Assembly (NCBI GenBank): GCA_934667465.1
Contig: CAKUMG010000015.1
Location: 1-20,830, forward strand
Reading direction: 5' to 3'
Origin: an uncultured Actinoplanes sp.
Lineage (GTDB): Bacteria; Actinomycetota; Actinomycetes; Mycobacteriales; Micromonosporaceae
DNA: 20,830 nucleotides
Notes under the pieces: model-generated
Told to the model about the DNA's origin: nothing
Database searches by the model: none
The model's input: only the letters and a program-made list of their open reading frames with translations
Program-made: the position numbers and the translations under genes
Shown here: positions 14,357-20,830 of the stretch, one piece after another
Position numbering within the stretch: position 1 is the stretch's first letter
Layout of the letters: every line of letters begins with the position of its first letter

Positions 14357-14782
14357 TCAGCTGAGGGCGACCTCGACGCCGCCGGAGAAGATGCTGTCGT
14401 GGAGTTCGATCGAGGTGAGCTTGGTCGACTTGGGGACATCGAAGATGAGTTTGCCCTTGACGCCGTTGCCGGGGTTGATCTCGTTGAGGAACGTCGCGCT
14501 GTCCTCGTTCGCGTAGATCTCGGCGGCGCCGTCGTTGGAGAACTCGATGCCCTCGGCGTCCTTGGCCTTCTGGGAGGAGCCGTCGAAGTACTGGGCCTCC
14601 TTGCCGATGTTCTTGACGGTCACGGAGATCTGGCAGAACTTGCCCTGGGCCTTCTCGCTCAGGAACGAGTTGCCGACCGTCGTCTTCGAGCAGTCCATCT
14701 TGGTGACGGTGAACTCGAACTTGCCGTCACGGACCGGGTCGCCGAGGCCAGGCGTCGGCCGCTTGGACACTCTGCGTTCCAT
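14357..14782 (-). CDS. DUF4352-domain protein lacking an export signal
   Basis: 141 residues, almost entirely one DUF4352 (immunoglobulin-like, MPT63-type) domain: VRDGKFEFTVTKMDC, C50 in KFCQISVTVKNIG, FLNEINPGNGVKGKLIFDVP and a final LHDSIFSGGVEVAL strand. Two Cys (C31, C50) are spaced as in the family and usually form a disulphide. Family members are normally lipoproteins or membrane-anchored, yet this start (ATG 14782, MERRVSKRP; GTG 14794 possible) leaves no signal peptide, and no hydrophobic segment is seen in any upstream frame. It may be a 5'-truncated gene or a cytoplasmic variant. It lies 44 bases beyond the tRNA remnant. Function unknown. Confidence 0.75.
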   Translation of the reverse strand: MERRVSKRPTPGLGDPVRDGKFEFTVTKMDCSKTTVGNSFLSEKAQGKFCQISVTVKNIGKEAQYFDGSSQKAKDAEGIEFSNDGAAEIYANEDSATFLNEINPGNGVKGKLIFDVPKSTKLTSIELHDSIFSGGVEVALS

Positions 14783-15061
14783 GAGGGTTACCACGCGATA
14801 GCTACGGCACGTATTCGGCCGGATGCAGACTGATTGCGGCTGCGAGGATGCGCGTACATGATCGGCAGTCTCAGGATCTTGACCGTGTCGCTTCCGGTGG
14901 GGCCGGCCGGCGGAGGCGTTCCGGGTGATGGCGCGAAAAGGCATCAATTTCTGAAGTTTCCTAATAGATATTGACGCGAAGGCCAGGCTTCTAGTGAAGT
15001 GGGTGCATCCCCTCTTCCGTCCCCCCATGCGGAAGCCATCCCCAAGCCGGAACGGTGAATC
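14783..15061. promoter_or_regulatory. Divergent region upstream of the chitinase
   Basis: 279 non-coding bases. An AT-rich stretch at 14945-14976 contains the near-palindromic TTTCTGAAGTTTCCTAATAG followed at once by TTGACG (14971-14976), a good -35; no matching -10 is clear (TAGTGA at 14992 is weak). The GAAGTTTC core is a candidate operator for control of the secreted chitinase. I see no DasR-type site (ACTGGTCTAGACCACT). Confidence 0.4.
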
Positions 15062-16156
15062 ATGCCCAGAAAACGGCTCCTGGCTGTCCTGTCGACGGTG
15101 GGTGTCGCCCTCGCGGGCGCGGCCGCCGCGATCATCCCCATGACGGCGTCCAACGCCGCCGAGGCCTGCAAGGCCGCCTACAGCAGCTCCGCCGTCTACA
15201 CCGGCGGGCAGCAGGCCTCGTACAACAACCGGAACTGGACCGCCAAGTGGTGGACCCAGGGCGAGGCGCCCAGCACGGGCGGCACCGGCGTGTGGGCCGA
15301 CAACGGCGCGTGCGGTGGCGGGACCACGCCCCCGCCGAGCACGACCTGCAACCACCCGAACTGGGTGGCCGGCCAGTTCTACGCCGCCGGGTCGATCGTG
15401 AAGTACACCAACGGGAACTACTACCGGGCGAAGAACGAGAACCCGGGCTACGACCCGGTGATCAGCACCTGGTACTGGGAGCCGTTCAGCTGCTCGGGCA
15501 CCACGAACCCGACCACGCCGCCGCCGGCGACGGGCGGGAGCTTCCCGGTCAGCGAGGCCCAGTTCAACCAGATGTTCCCGAACCGGATCCCGTTCTACTC
15601 GTACTCAGGCCTGATGGACGCGATCAAGAAGTACCCGGCGTTCACCAAGACCGGCAGTGACACGGTGAAGAAGCAGGAGGCCGCGGCCTTCCTCGCGAAC
15701 ATCAACCACGAGTCCGGCGGCCTGGTCTACGTCGAGGAGATCAACCAGGCGAACTGGCCGCTCTACTGCGACCGCAACCAGCCGTACGGGTGTCCGGCCG
15801 GCCAGTCGGCGTACCACGGCCGCGGTCCGATCCAGCTCAGCTGGAACTTCAACTACAAGGCGGCGGGTGACGCGCTCGGCATCGATCTGCTGAACAACCC
15901 CGACCGGGTCAAGAACGAGTCGTCGGTGGCCTACCAGACGGCCGTCTGGTACTGGATGACGCAGCGTGGACCGGGCACCATGACGCCGCACGACGCGATC
16001 GTGAACGGGCAGGGCTTCGGTCAGACGATCCGCAGCATCAACGGCGCGCTGGAGTGCGACGGCCGCAACCCCGCGCAGGTGCAGAGCCGGGTGGACGCGT
16101 ACAACCGCTTCACGTCGATCCTGGGTGTGAGCCCGGGAGCGAACCTGTATTGCTGA
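15062..16156 (+). CDS. Secreted GH19 chitinase with two chitin-binding modules
   Basis: 364-residue exported enzyme. A signal peptide (MPRKRLLAVLSTVGVALAGAA, cleavage likely after SNA-A near residue 33) is followed by two CBM5/12-type modules (about 34-84 and 96-144, each flanked by Cys and rich in Trp/Tyr), Thr/Pro linkers, and a GH19 catalytic domain (about 158-364). The likely acid is E217 in NHESGG and the second Glu is E226, nine residues on, as in Streptomyces chitinases ChiC/ChiG. AYHGRGPIQLSWNFNYK is the family signature. It should cleave chitin endolytically outside the cell, for nutrition or against fungi. Two different CBM5/12 copies in front of GH19 is less usual than one. ATG 15062 follows a weak GGAACGG. 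Confidence 0.93.
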   Translation: MPRKRLLAVLSTVGVALAGAAAAIIPMTASNAAEACKAAYSSSAVYTGGQQASYNNRNWTAKWWTQGEAPSTGGTGVWADNGACGGGTTPPPSTTCNHPNWVAGQFYAAGSIVKYTNGNYYRAKNENPGYDPVISTWYWEPFSCSGTTNPTTPPPATGGSFPVSEAQFNQMFPNRIPFYSYSGLMDAIKKYPAFTKTGSDTVKKQEAAAFLANINHESGGLVYVEEINQANWPLYCDRNQPYGCPAGQSAYHGRGPIQLSWNFNYKAAGDALGIDLLNNPDRVKNESSVAYQTAVWYWMTQRGPGTMTPHDAIVNGQGFGQTIRSINGALECDGRNPAQVQSRVDAYNRFTSILGVSPGANLYC

Positions 16157-16172
16157 TCCTGACGTAGAACGC

Positions 16173-16469
16173 TCAGACCGCGAGCTGCGGGCGCGCCGGC
16201 ACCCCCGTCACCGGGGGTGCCGCGTTGCGTTGCGGCATCTGGTGCGGCACCGTGCTGGGCACCAGGATGGCTTCGACGGCCGGCGCGACCGAGCGGTGCT
16301 CGCTGAGCTGGATCAGCCGGGCGGCGCGGGCCAGCGAGCCGGTCTCGCCGTCGCGGAAACCCTCGCGGTAGCCCTTCTCGTAGCGTTCACCTCGGCCCAG
16401 GGCGCGGCCGATGGCGAAACAGGAGGAGCCGGCGAGGGCGATCAGGAAGAGCAACGCGAAGGGGGTCAC
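16173..16469 (-). CDS. Small single-pass membrane protein, function unknown
   Basis: 98 residues: a hydrophobic helix at 3-24 (ALLFLIALAGSSCFAIG), then a charged juxtamembrane segment with regularly spaced Gly/Tyr (GERYEKGYREGFRDGETG), an amphipathic stretch (LARAARLIQL) and a Pro/Ala-rich tail. The start is GTG 16469 with AAAGG about 8 bases before it. No family recognised. It is convergent with the chitinase (17-base gap) and separated by 75 bases from the end of the c-di-GMP gene, with which it may share a transcript. Confidence 0.7.
   Translation of the reverse strand: MTPFALLFLIALAGSSCFAIGRALGRGERYEKGYREGFRDGETGSLARAARLIQLSEHRSVAPAVEAILVPSTVPHQMPQRNAAPPVTGVPARPQLAV
16197..16222. terminator. 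Chitinase terminator inside the neighbour's coding end
   Basis: CGGCACCCCCG / TCAC / CGGGGGTGCCG is a perfect 11-bp stem with a 4-base loop, 40 bases after the chitinase stop. It also encodes residues near the C-terminus of the convergent small membrane protein. Confidence 0.6.
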
Positions 16470-16544
16470 AGCGAGCCTTTCGAGATTCGTGTACTCCGCA
16501 AATTAGTCGAAACCAGACACGCCTCTACCCGCAAAACTGATCAA

Positions 16545-18791
16545 TTACGCGTACGGGTGAACCGCGTGGGCCGGTTGCGTCGCCAGGATCAGCGGCAATT
16601 CGGCCGGATCCGTCGGGCGGCACAGGTGATAGCCCTGCCCGTACGAGCAGCCCAGCCGGCGTAGCGCCTCGAGCTGGGCCGCGTTCTCGATGCCCTCGGC
16701 CACCACGCGATGCCCGAGAATGTGGCCCAGATCCACGATGGTGCGCACGAGCGCCAGATCCTCGGCGGTGAGCTCGGCGCGCGCGATGAAGGCACGGTCG
16801 ATCTTGAGTTCGTCGACCGGGAGCTCGCGCAGATAGGCGAGCGACGAATAGCCCGTACCGAAATCGTCGATCGAAAGCTGCACTCCCAGCTCGCGCAGGC
16901 TCGACAGGGCAGCCACCGCGGCGTCGGGGTCGCTCATCAGCACCGACTCGGTCAGCTCGAGCGTCACCGCGCTCGACGGCAGCCCGGCGACGGCCAGCGC
17001 CCGCGTCACGTTGGCCGCGAAGCGCGGGTGCAGCAGCTGGTGACCGGAGACGTTGACGTTGAGCGTCAGGTCCGGGTAGGCCCGCCGCCACGACGCCACC
17101 TGCGCGGCGCTCGTCTCCAGCACCCACTGGCCGATGTCGACGATCAGCCCGGACTCCTCGGCGATCGGGATGAAGTCGGCGGGGGACACCAGCCCCCGGC
17201 TCGGGCTGTGCCAACGGATCAGCGCCTCGGCGCCCGCGATCTCGCCCGAGTCGAGCCGGACCAGCGGCTGGTACTGCAGCCGGAACTCGCCCTCCAACAG
17301 CGCCTGTTGCAGGTCGCCGCGCAGGCTCAGGTAGTTGAGCGCCTCGGTGTGCATGTGCGGCTCGTAGACGACGACCTTCTGCAGGCCCTCCTTCTTGGCC
17401 CGGTACATCGCGATGTCCGCCTGGTTCAGCAGCGTGTCCGAGTGCGCCTGCTCGGCCCGGGTGATCGCCACGCCGACGCTCGCGCCGATGAAGATGTCAC
17501 GCCCCGCGATGCGGAAGGGCTCACGGACGGTGGCGATGACCCGCTCACCGACAGCGATCGCGGACTCGACGGGCGAGTTGTGCAGCAGCACCGCGAACTC
17601 GTCGCCGCCGAGCCGCGCGGTGGTGTCACTGGCCCGGATACAGCCGCGGATCCGCCCCGCAACCGCGTGCAGCAGCTGGTCGCCGGCCTCGTGCCCCAGG
17701 CTGTCGTTGACCGCCTTGAACCGGTCCAGGTCGATGAAGAGCACGCTGGTCGGCTCGGTCGCGGCCGCGCGCGCGGCCAGCACCCGGTTGAAGATCTTGA
17801 GGAACAGGCCGCGGTTGGGCAGGCCCGTCACGGGATCGTGGTGCGCTTCGCGGACTGCCTCGACCGTACGGGCATCCGTGAGCGCCAGACTCACCTGCTG
17901 CGCGAACGCGGCGAGCTGCTCGCGCTGCTCCGCGTAGCGGTCGGCGGGCCCGGGCAACTGGGCGACCAGGCTGCCCGCCATCTCGCCGGTGACCCGCACG
18001 GGCGCCGCGATCACCGTGCCCAGCAGCGGGTCCGCGGAGCTCACCGGCCGCACGACGACCTGTTCCGTCGCCATGGCCTCGCGCGCCTCGGCGTGCGGCC
18101 CGTCCGGCTCGGCGAACGCGTGCCCCCGCGCGCCCGACGTCGAGGCCACGCTGAGCCGCCGCGTCCGCCCCGCCTCGGCCAGGATCAGGGCCACCGGGGC
18201 ACCGCCGAGCAGCGCGGCCGTCCCCCCGGTCACCGCGTCCAGGATCTCGGGCAGCGGCTTGCGGTTGGAGATGGCCCGCTGGATCGTGAGCAGCGTCTCC
18301 ACCAGCCGCTGCCGGGTCTGCGCCTGCTCGAGCAGGGCCAGCCGCTCGGCCGCCTCGCGCTCGCGTTCGGCGCGCAGCGTGCGCTCCGCCGACAGGACCC
18401 GGATGCTGCGCAGGGCCACACCCAGCACCTGCGCCATGCCCTGGAGCACCTGACGCTCCTCGGGGGTGAACGGGGTGTCGAGGCGGGCCACCACGAGGGC
18501 ACCGTCGACGGCGTCGCCGAGGGCGCTGGGGACCGCGTACAGGTCGCCCAGGGACGCGACCGGCAGCGTGCCCGGCGCCGAGGTGACCGCCCGCAGGGCC
18601 TTCTCCGGCACGTCGGCGCCGAACCCCCAGGCGCCCGAGACCGTCTCGCCGAACACCACCGCGCCCGCCTCTGCCTCCACCATCTCGGTGGCGCGTTCGA
18701 CGGCGACCGCGATCGCCGCGGCCTCGTCGGCGGCGGCGTTGACCGCGGTGAAGTACTCGGTCAGCTGATGGGTCGACCAGGCGAACATCAT
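16545..18791 (-). CDS. GAF-GGDEF-EAL c-di-GMP turnover protein
   Basis: 748-residue soluble signalling protein. Two GAF-like sensory regions (about 1-150 and 195-320) are joined by a coiled-coil-like segment (AERTLRAEREREAAERLALLEQAQTRQRLVETLL). The GGDEF domain has an intact active site (G395-G-D-E-F399) and an inhibitory I-site R386-x-x-D389. The EAL domain keeps E522-A-L524, D642-D643-FGTGYSS, KIDRAF and the EGIE glutamate. Both synthesis and breakdown of c-di-GMP therefore look possible. The frame is open to 18872, but ATG 18791 overlaps the FIST gene stop as ATGA and is chosen. There is no membrane helix, so input likely comes from small ligands or from the FIST partner. It ends in TAA. 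Confidence 0.93.
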   Translation of the reverse strand: MMFAWSTHQLTEYFTAVNAAADEAAAIAVAVERATEMVEAEAGAVVFGETVSGAWGFGADVPEKALRAVTSAPGTLPVASLGDLYAVPSALGDAVDGALVVARLDTPFTPEERQVLQGMAQVLGVALRSIRVLSAERTLRAEREREAAERLALLEQAQTRQRLVETLLTIQRAISNRKPLPEILDAVTGGTAALLGGAPVALILAEAGRTRRLSVASTSGARGHAFAEPDGPHAEAREAMATEQVVVRPVSSADPLLGTVIAAPVRVTGEMAGSLVAQLPGPADRYAEQREQLAAFAQQVSLALTDARTVEAVREAHHDPVTGLPNRGLFLKIFNRVLAARAAATEPTSVLFIDLDRFKAVNDSLGHEAGDQLLHAVAGRIRGCIRASDTTARLGGDEFAVLLHNSPVESAIAVGERVIATVREPFRIAGRDIFIGASVGVAITRAEQAHSDTLLNQADIAMYRAKKEGLQKVVVYEPHMHTEALNYLSLRGDLQQALLEGEFRLQYQPLVRLDSGEIAGAEALIRWHSPSRGLVSPADFIPIAEESGLIVDIGQWVLETSAAQVASWRRAYPDLTLNVNVSGHQLLHPRFAANVTRALAVAGLPSSAVTLELTESVLMSDPDAAVAALSSLRELGVQLSIDDFGTGYSSLAYLRELPVDELKIDRAFIARAELTAEDLALVRTIVDLGHILGHRVVAEGIENAAQLEALRRLGCSYGQGYHLCRPTDPAELPLILATQPAHAVHPYA

Positions 18792-19948
18792 GCCATCGCC
18801 AGGGTGACGAGGGTCAGGGCGTGGGTGCCGAGCGAGCCGCGCACCCGCGCGATCTCGCCCATCGTGTAGCAACCGCCGAACGGCACGTCGCCGAGGGCAT
18901 CGCGGATGGCCGCCACTTCCTGCGGAAGCCCGGCCTCGCCGAGCACACCCCGGCGCGCCCCGCAGTCGAAGGTGAACATCCCGATCGGTGGCCGCTCGCC
19001 GAGCCCGCTGAGCGCCTCCGCGCAGGCCTCGCCCGCGCCGGTGACCAGCGCGTCGTGCTCGCCCGCCATCAGCCAGCAGATCGCGCCCTGCGGCATCGTC
19101 GCCAGCCCGCCGAGCGAGCGGTCGGCGGCGTCGGCGTTGCTGATCACCCGGATGTCCTCGCCGCTGCGCCGGGACAGCCCCAGCGCCTCGAGCCGGGTGC
19201 TCGCCGTGAACAGGTCCTCGGGCCGGCTCAGCCCACGCCGGCGCAGCAGCACGTCGAGCGCGGGCTCGCCGTCGAACTCGAGGATCCGGCTCCCCTCGCT
19301 GCGGGTGATCACCATCGGCGGCTCGGTGCGGCGCCAGCCGTGCGCGATCCCGACCCCGAGCGGCGCGTCCGAGCCGATCCCGACGCCGATCACGGCACCG
19401 GAGACCACGCGGTCGTCGTGGAACTGGTACGAGCGGGTCCCGCCGTGATCATGTCCGGTCAGCCCGCCGACCAGCGGCACGGCGGCGCCGAGCACCGAAT
19501 AGGCGCCGCGGACGATCTCGTGCGGGTTCCCGGACAGGCCCTCGCAGAGCAGCATGAGCGCGGTGTACGGGCGGTTGACCCCGGTCATCGCGCCCGCGGC
19601 CGCGGCGCCGGCCTCCCGGTGACCGTTGCCGCCGACGTAGGCGAGCCGCGTACTTATCGCGAAGCCCTCACCACCCAGCGCGGTGATCGCAACGCCGCCC
19701 CTGGTCGACCCGCCCTCCGACGACAGCTCGCCCAGCGTGGTGCCGCCGACGACGATCGCCTCCCGGCCGGCCTCCGCGCGCACGGCATCGAGCAGGGCGG
19801 GCAGGTCGTGGGCTGCGGAGGCGAAGACGAAAACCGCCTTGGGGGTACGCCCGGCGAGCGCGCCGGCGGCGGCCTCGTGACCCGCCTTGCCGGAGTCGGG
19901 CACGACGCTGTGACCGACGCCGAACCACCGCCCCGTGACGCTCTGCAT
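18788..19948 (-). CDS. FIST-domain sensor protein
   Basis: 386 residues with FIST N (about 30-215) and FIST C (about 220-370) domains, typical length for stand-alone FIST proteins. Visible features: KAVFVFASAAHDLPALLDAVR, VVGGTTLGELSSEG, LPLVGG-like VPLVGGLTGHDHGG (H166, H168), and the C-terminal IGMFTFDCGARRGVLG. FIST domains are predicted small-ligand sensors; some (NosP group) bind haem and NO and govern a partner kinase or cyclase. The ATGA overlap with the GAF-GGDEF-EAL gene makes the latter its likely output. Whether this one binds haem cannot be read off. ATG 19948 is the start; the opposite gene is pyrE, divergent by 165 bases. Confidence 0.9.
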   Translation of the reverse strand: MQSVTGRWFGVGHSVVPDSGKAGHEAAAGALAGRTPKAVFVFASAAHDLPALLDAVRAEAGREAIVVGGTTLGELSSEGGSTRGGVAITALGGEGFAISTRLAYVGGNGHREAGAAAAGAMTGVNRPYTALMLLCEGLSGNPHEIVRGAYSVLGAAVPLVGGLTGHDHGGTRSYQFHDDRVVSGAVIGVGIGSDAPLGVGIAHGWRRTEPPMVITRSEGSRILEFDGEPALDVLLRRRGLSRPEDLFTASTRLEALGLSRRSGEDIRVISNADAADRSLGGLATMPQGAICWLMAGEHDALVTGAGEACAEALSGLGERPPIGMFTFDCGARRGVLGEAGLPQEVAAIRDALGDVPFGGCYTMGEIARVRGSLGTHALTLVTLAMA

Positions 19949-20020
19949 GATCGCCCCATCGGCCGGTGTCCGGGATCACTGAGCGATTGTCTCCCGGGGC
20001 CCGCCTGCCTCATCGCGCGG

Positions 20021-20062
20021 CCGGACCTGCGTGCCGCCCGTCCGGGCCTGCGTGCCGCCGCG
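20021..20062. repeat. 21-bp tandem repeat upstream of pyrE
   Basis: Two 21-base units (20021-20041, 20042-20062) share the identical core CCTGCGTGCCGCC. They lie in the 165-base divergent region between the FIST gene and pyrE, 51 bases before the pyrE start. The period is two helical turns, which would suit a dimeric regulator, but a chance duplication is equally possible. Confidence 0.55.
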
Positions 20063-20113
20063 GCGGGGGCCTGGTTGGCGCTCACTCGGGGGCCAGTGGA
20101 AGGCTGTTGCCTC

Positions 20114-20641
20114 GTGACTGACTCTGACCTCGCGCGGCAGGTCCGCGACGTGAGCCGGCTGACCGGCGAATTCGTCCTGCGCTCCGGCCGGACCGCCACC
20201 GAGTACTTCGACAAGTACCAGTTCGAATCGGACCCGGTGCTGCTCGACAAGCTGGCCGAGCAGATGGCCGTGCTCATCCCCGAGGGCACCGAGGTGCTCG
20301 CCGGCCTGGAGATGGGCGGCATCGCCGTGGTGACCGCTGTCGCGCGGCACGCCGGCCTGCCCACCGCGTTCGTCCGCAAGCAGGCCAAGCAGTACGGCAC
20401 CGCGCGCCTGTCCGAGGGCGCCGAGGTGGCCGGCCGGCGGGTGCTGGTCGTCGAGGACGTGGTGACCTCGGGCGGCCAGGTCGTCATCTCCACCGCGGAG
20501 CTGCGCAAGCTGGGCGCGCACGTCGACCACGCGCTGTGCGTGATCGACCGGCAGGAGGGCGGCTCGGAGGCGCTGGCCGAGGCGGGGATCACGCTGCGGG
20601 CGCTGCTGACCCGCGCGGACCTGGACGCGGCCGCTTCCTGA
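20114..20641 (+). CDS. pyrE: Orotate phosphoribosyltransferase
   Basis: 175-residue enzyme of pyrimidine synthesis: orotate + PRPP to OMP + PPi. The type I phosphoribosyltransferase PRPP motif VLVVEDVVTSGGQ lies at 110-122 (E114-D115 acidic pair), the flexible-loop region contains RKQAKQYGTA, and VLAGLEMGGIAVVTAVA forms the PPi loop area. SGRTATEYFDKYQFESDP matches the orotate-side N-terminal segment of PyrE. GTG 20114 (VTDSDLARQ) is chosen for GGAAGG 10 bases before it; the very long open frame upstream is antisense to the FIST gene. No UMP-sensing leader is evident. Monocistronic in this view. Confidence 0.92.
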   Translation: MTDSDLARQVRDVSRLTGEFVLRSGRTATEYFDKYQFESDPVLLDKLAEQMAVLIPEGTEVLAGLEMGGIAVVTAVARHAGLPTAFVRKQAKQYGTARLSEGAEVAGRRVLVVEDVVTSGGQVVISTAELRKLGAHVDHALCVIDRQEGGSEALAEAGITLRALLTRADLDAAAS

Positions 20642-20672
20642 CCTCTCCCCGCCCGGGAGCTTCCGGGGCGGC

Positions 20673-20735
20673 GGCTCCTGACCGGGAGCTTCGGTCCGGC
20701 GGCTCCTGACCGGGAGCTTCGGTCCGGCGGCTCCT
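20673..20735. repeat. Perfect 28-bp tandem repeats after pyrE
   Basis: Two identical 28-base units (20673-20700 and 20701-20728) are followed by the first 7 bases of a third (20729-20735), and preceded by a degenerate copy at about 20651-20672. Each contains GCTCC-tgaccg-GGAGC and GACCG...CGGTC, so each can fold into a small hairpin. The block fills the gap between convergent pyrE and cutA and touches the cutA stop codon. Confidence 0.85.
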
Positions 20736-20830
20736 AGGCGGGGTTCTTCGTCTCGGCGGTGATCCACTCCAGGTAGGCGGGATTGCCGGCCTGGATGGGC
20801 AGGGCGACGACGCAGGGCACCTCGTACGGG
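20734..20830 (-). CDS. cutA: CutA-type divalent-cation tolerance protein, C-terminal end (partial)
   Basis: The last 31 residues of a leftward gene running off the right edge: PYEVPCVVALPI, then GNPAYLEWITAETKNPA and TAG. YEVPxxxALPI followed by GNPxYLxW is the conserved end of CutA proteins, small trimeric signal-protein-like folds tied to metal tolerance. Only the C-terminus is seen, so intactness of the rest is unknown. Cys replaces the more common Glu after YEVP. Confidence 0.85.
   Translation of the reverse strand, partial: PYEVPCVVALPIQAGNPAYLEWITAETKNPA

Noticed and set aside
14095..14364. 89-aa frame containing VAGFEPTASLSRTKR
   Set aside because: This peptide is a well-known artefact of translating tRNA DNA in reverse; it comes from the tRNA-Pro fragment.
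16710..18869. 719-aa forward open frame over the c-di-GMP gene
   Set aside because: Antisense shadow: the reverse strand encodes intact GGDEF and EAL motifs.
18821..20113. N-terminal extension of pyrE (431 codons)
   Set aside because: The open frame exists only because GC-rich antisense DNA lacks stops; PyrE proteins are about 175-215 residues.
20642..20735. CRISPR array
   Set aside because: The 28-bp repeats are directly abutting with no spacers, and no cas gene is near.

Overview
The window reads as a chromosomal segment of a very GC-rich actinomycete. The strong G/C bias at third codon positions, frequent GTG and TTG starts, a WhiB regulator, a PonA2-type penicillin-binding protein and a secreted GH19 chitinase all point to Actinobacteria. 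The family Micromonosporaceae (Actinoplanes or Micromonospora relatives) is my best guess. That is an inference from gene content and style, not from a search.

Layout. (a) 2-61: the last codons of a probable rightward gene. (b) 128-5310, leftward: a tight run DUF4177 > ridA-like > MBL-fold hydrolase > large zinc-ribbon/adenylate-cyclase/AAA/TPR protein, with TTGA and GTGA start-stop overlaps. (c) 5453-8840, rightward: a proline-rich single-pass membrane protein, then two single-domain ArsA/GET3-type ATPases. (d) 8863-9165, leftward: a WhiB4-type Fe-S protein, divergent from ponA (9506-11899), a class A PBP with a PASTA domain. (e) 12056-13427: divergent yqeY and a metallophosphoesterase, separated by only 25 bp. 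Blocks b-e match the order known in Mycobacterium tuberculosis around Rv3677c-Rv3683 (MBL, RidA, Rv3678A, two ArsA-like ATPases, WhiB4, PonA2, metallophosphoesterase). Two differences stand out: an adenylate cyclase sits on the side where mycobacteria carry crp, and a membrane protein is inserted before the ATPases.

(f) 13430-14782 looks accessory. It holds an AT-richer inverted repeat, an unrecognised 163-aa gene of less extreme base composition, a hairpin terminator, the 3' part of a tRNA-Pro gene without its 5' half (an integration footprint or decayed tRNA), and a DUF4352 domain lacking any export signal. (g) 15062-16156: a secreted chitinase with two chitin-binding modules, convergent with a small membrane protein. 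(h) 16545-19948, leftward: a FIST-domain sensor overlapping by ATGA a GAF-GGDEF-EAL protein, a compact candidate c-di-GMP signalling module. (i) 20114-20641: pyrE; then perfect 28-bp tandem repeats and the 3' end of cutA running off the window.

Several genes of the conserved block have a TANNNT -10 hexamer 6-7 nt before the start codon, suggesting leaderless transcripts. Two signalling circuits, cAMP production and c-di-GMP turnover, flank a redox and cell-wall block (WhiB4, ArsA pair, PonA). I see no CRISPR array, transposase, integrase or rRNA in the window.
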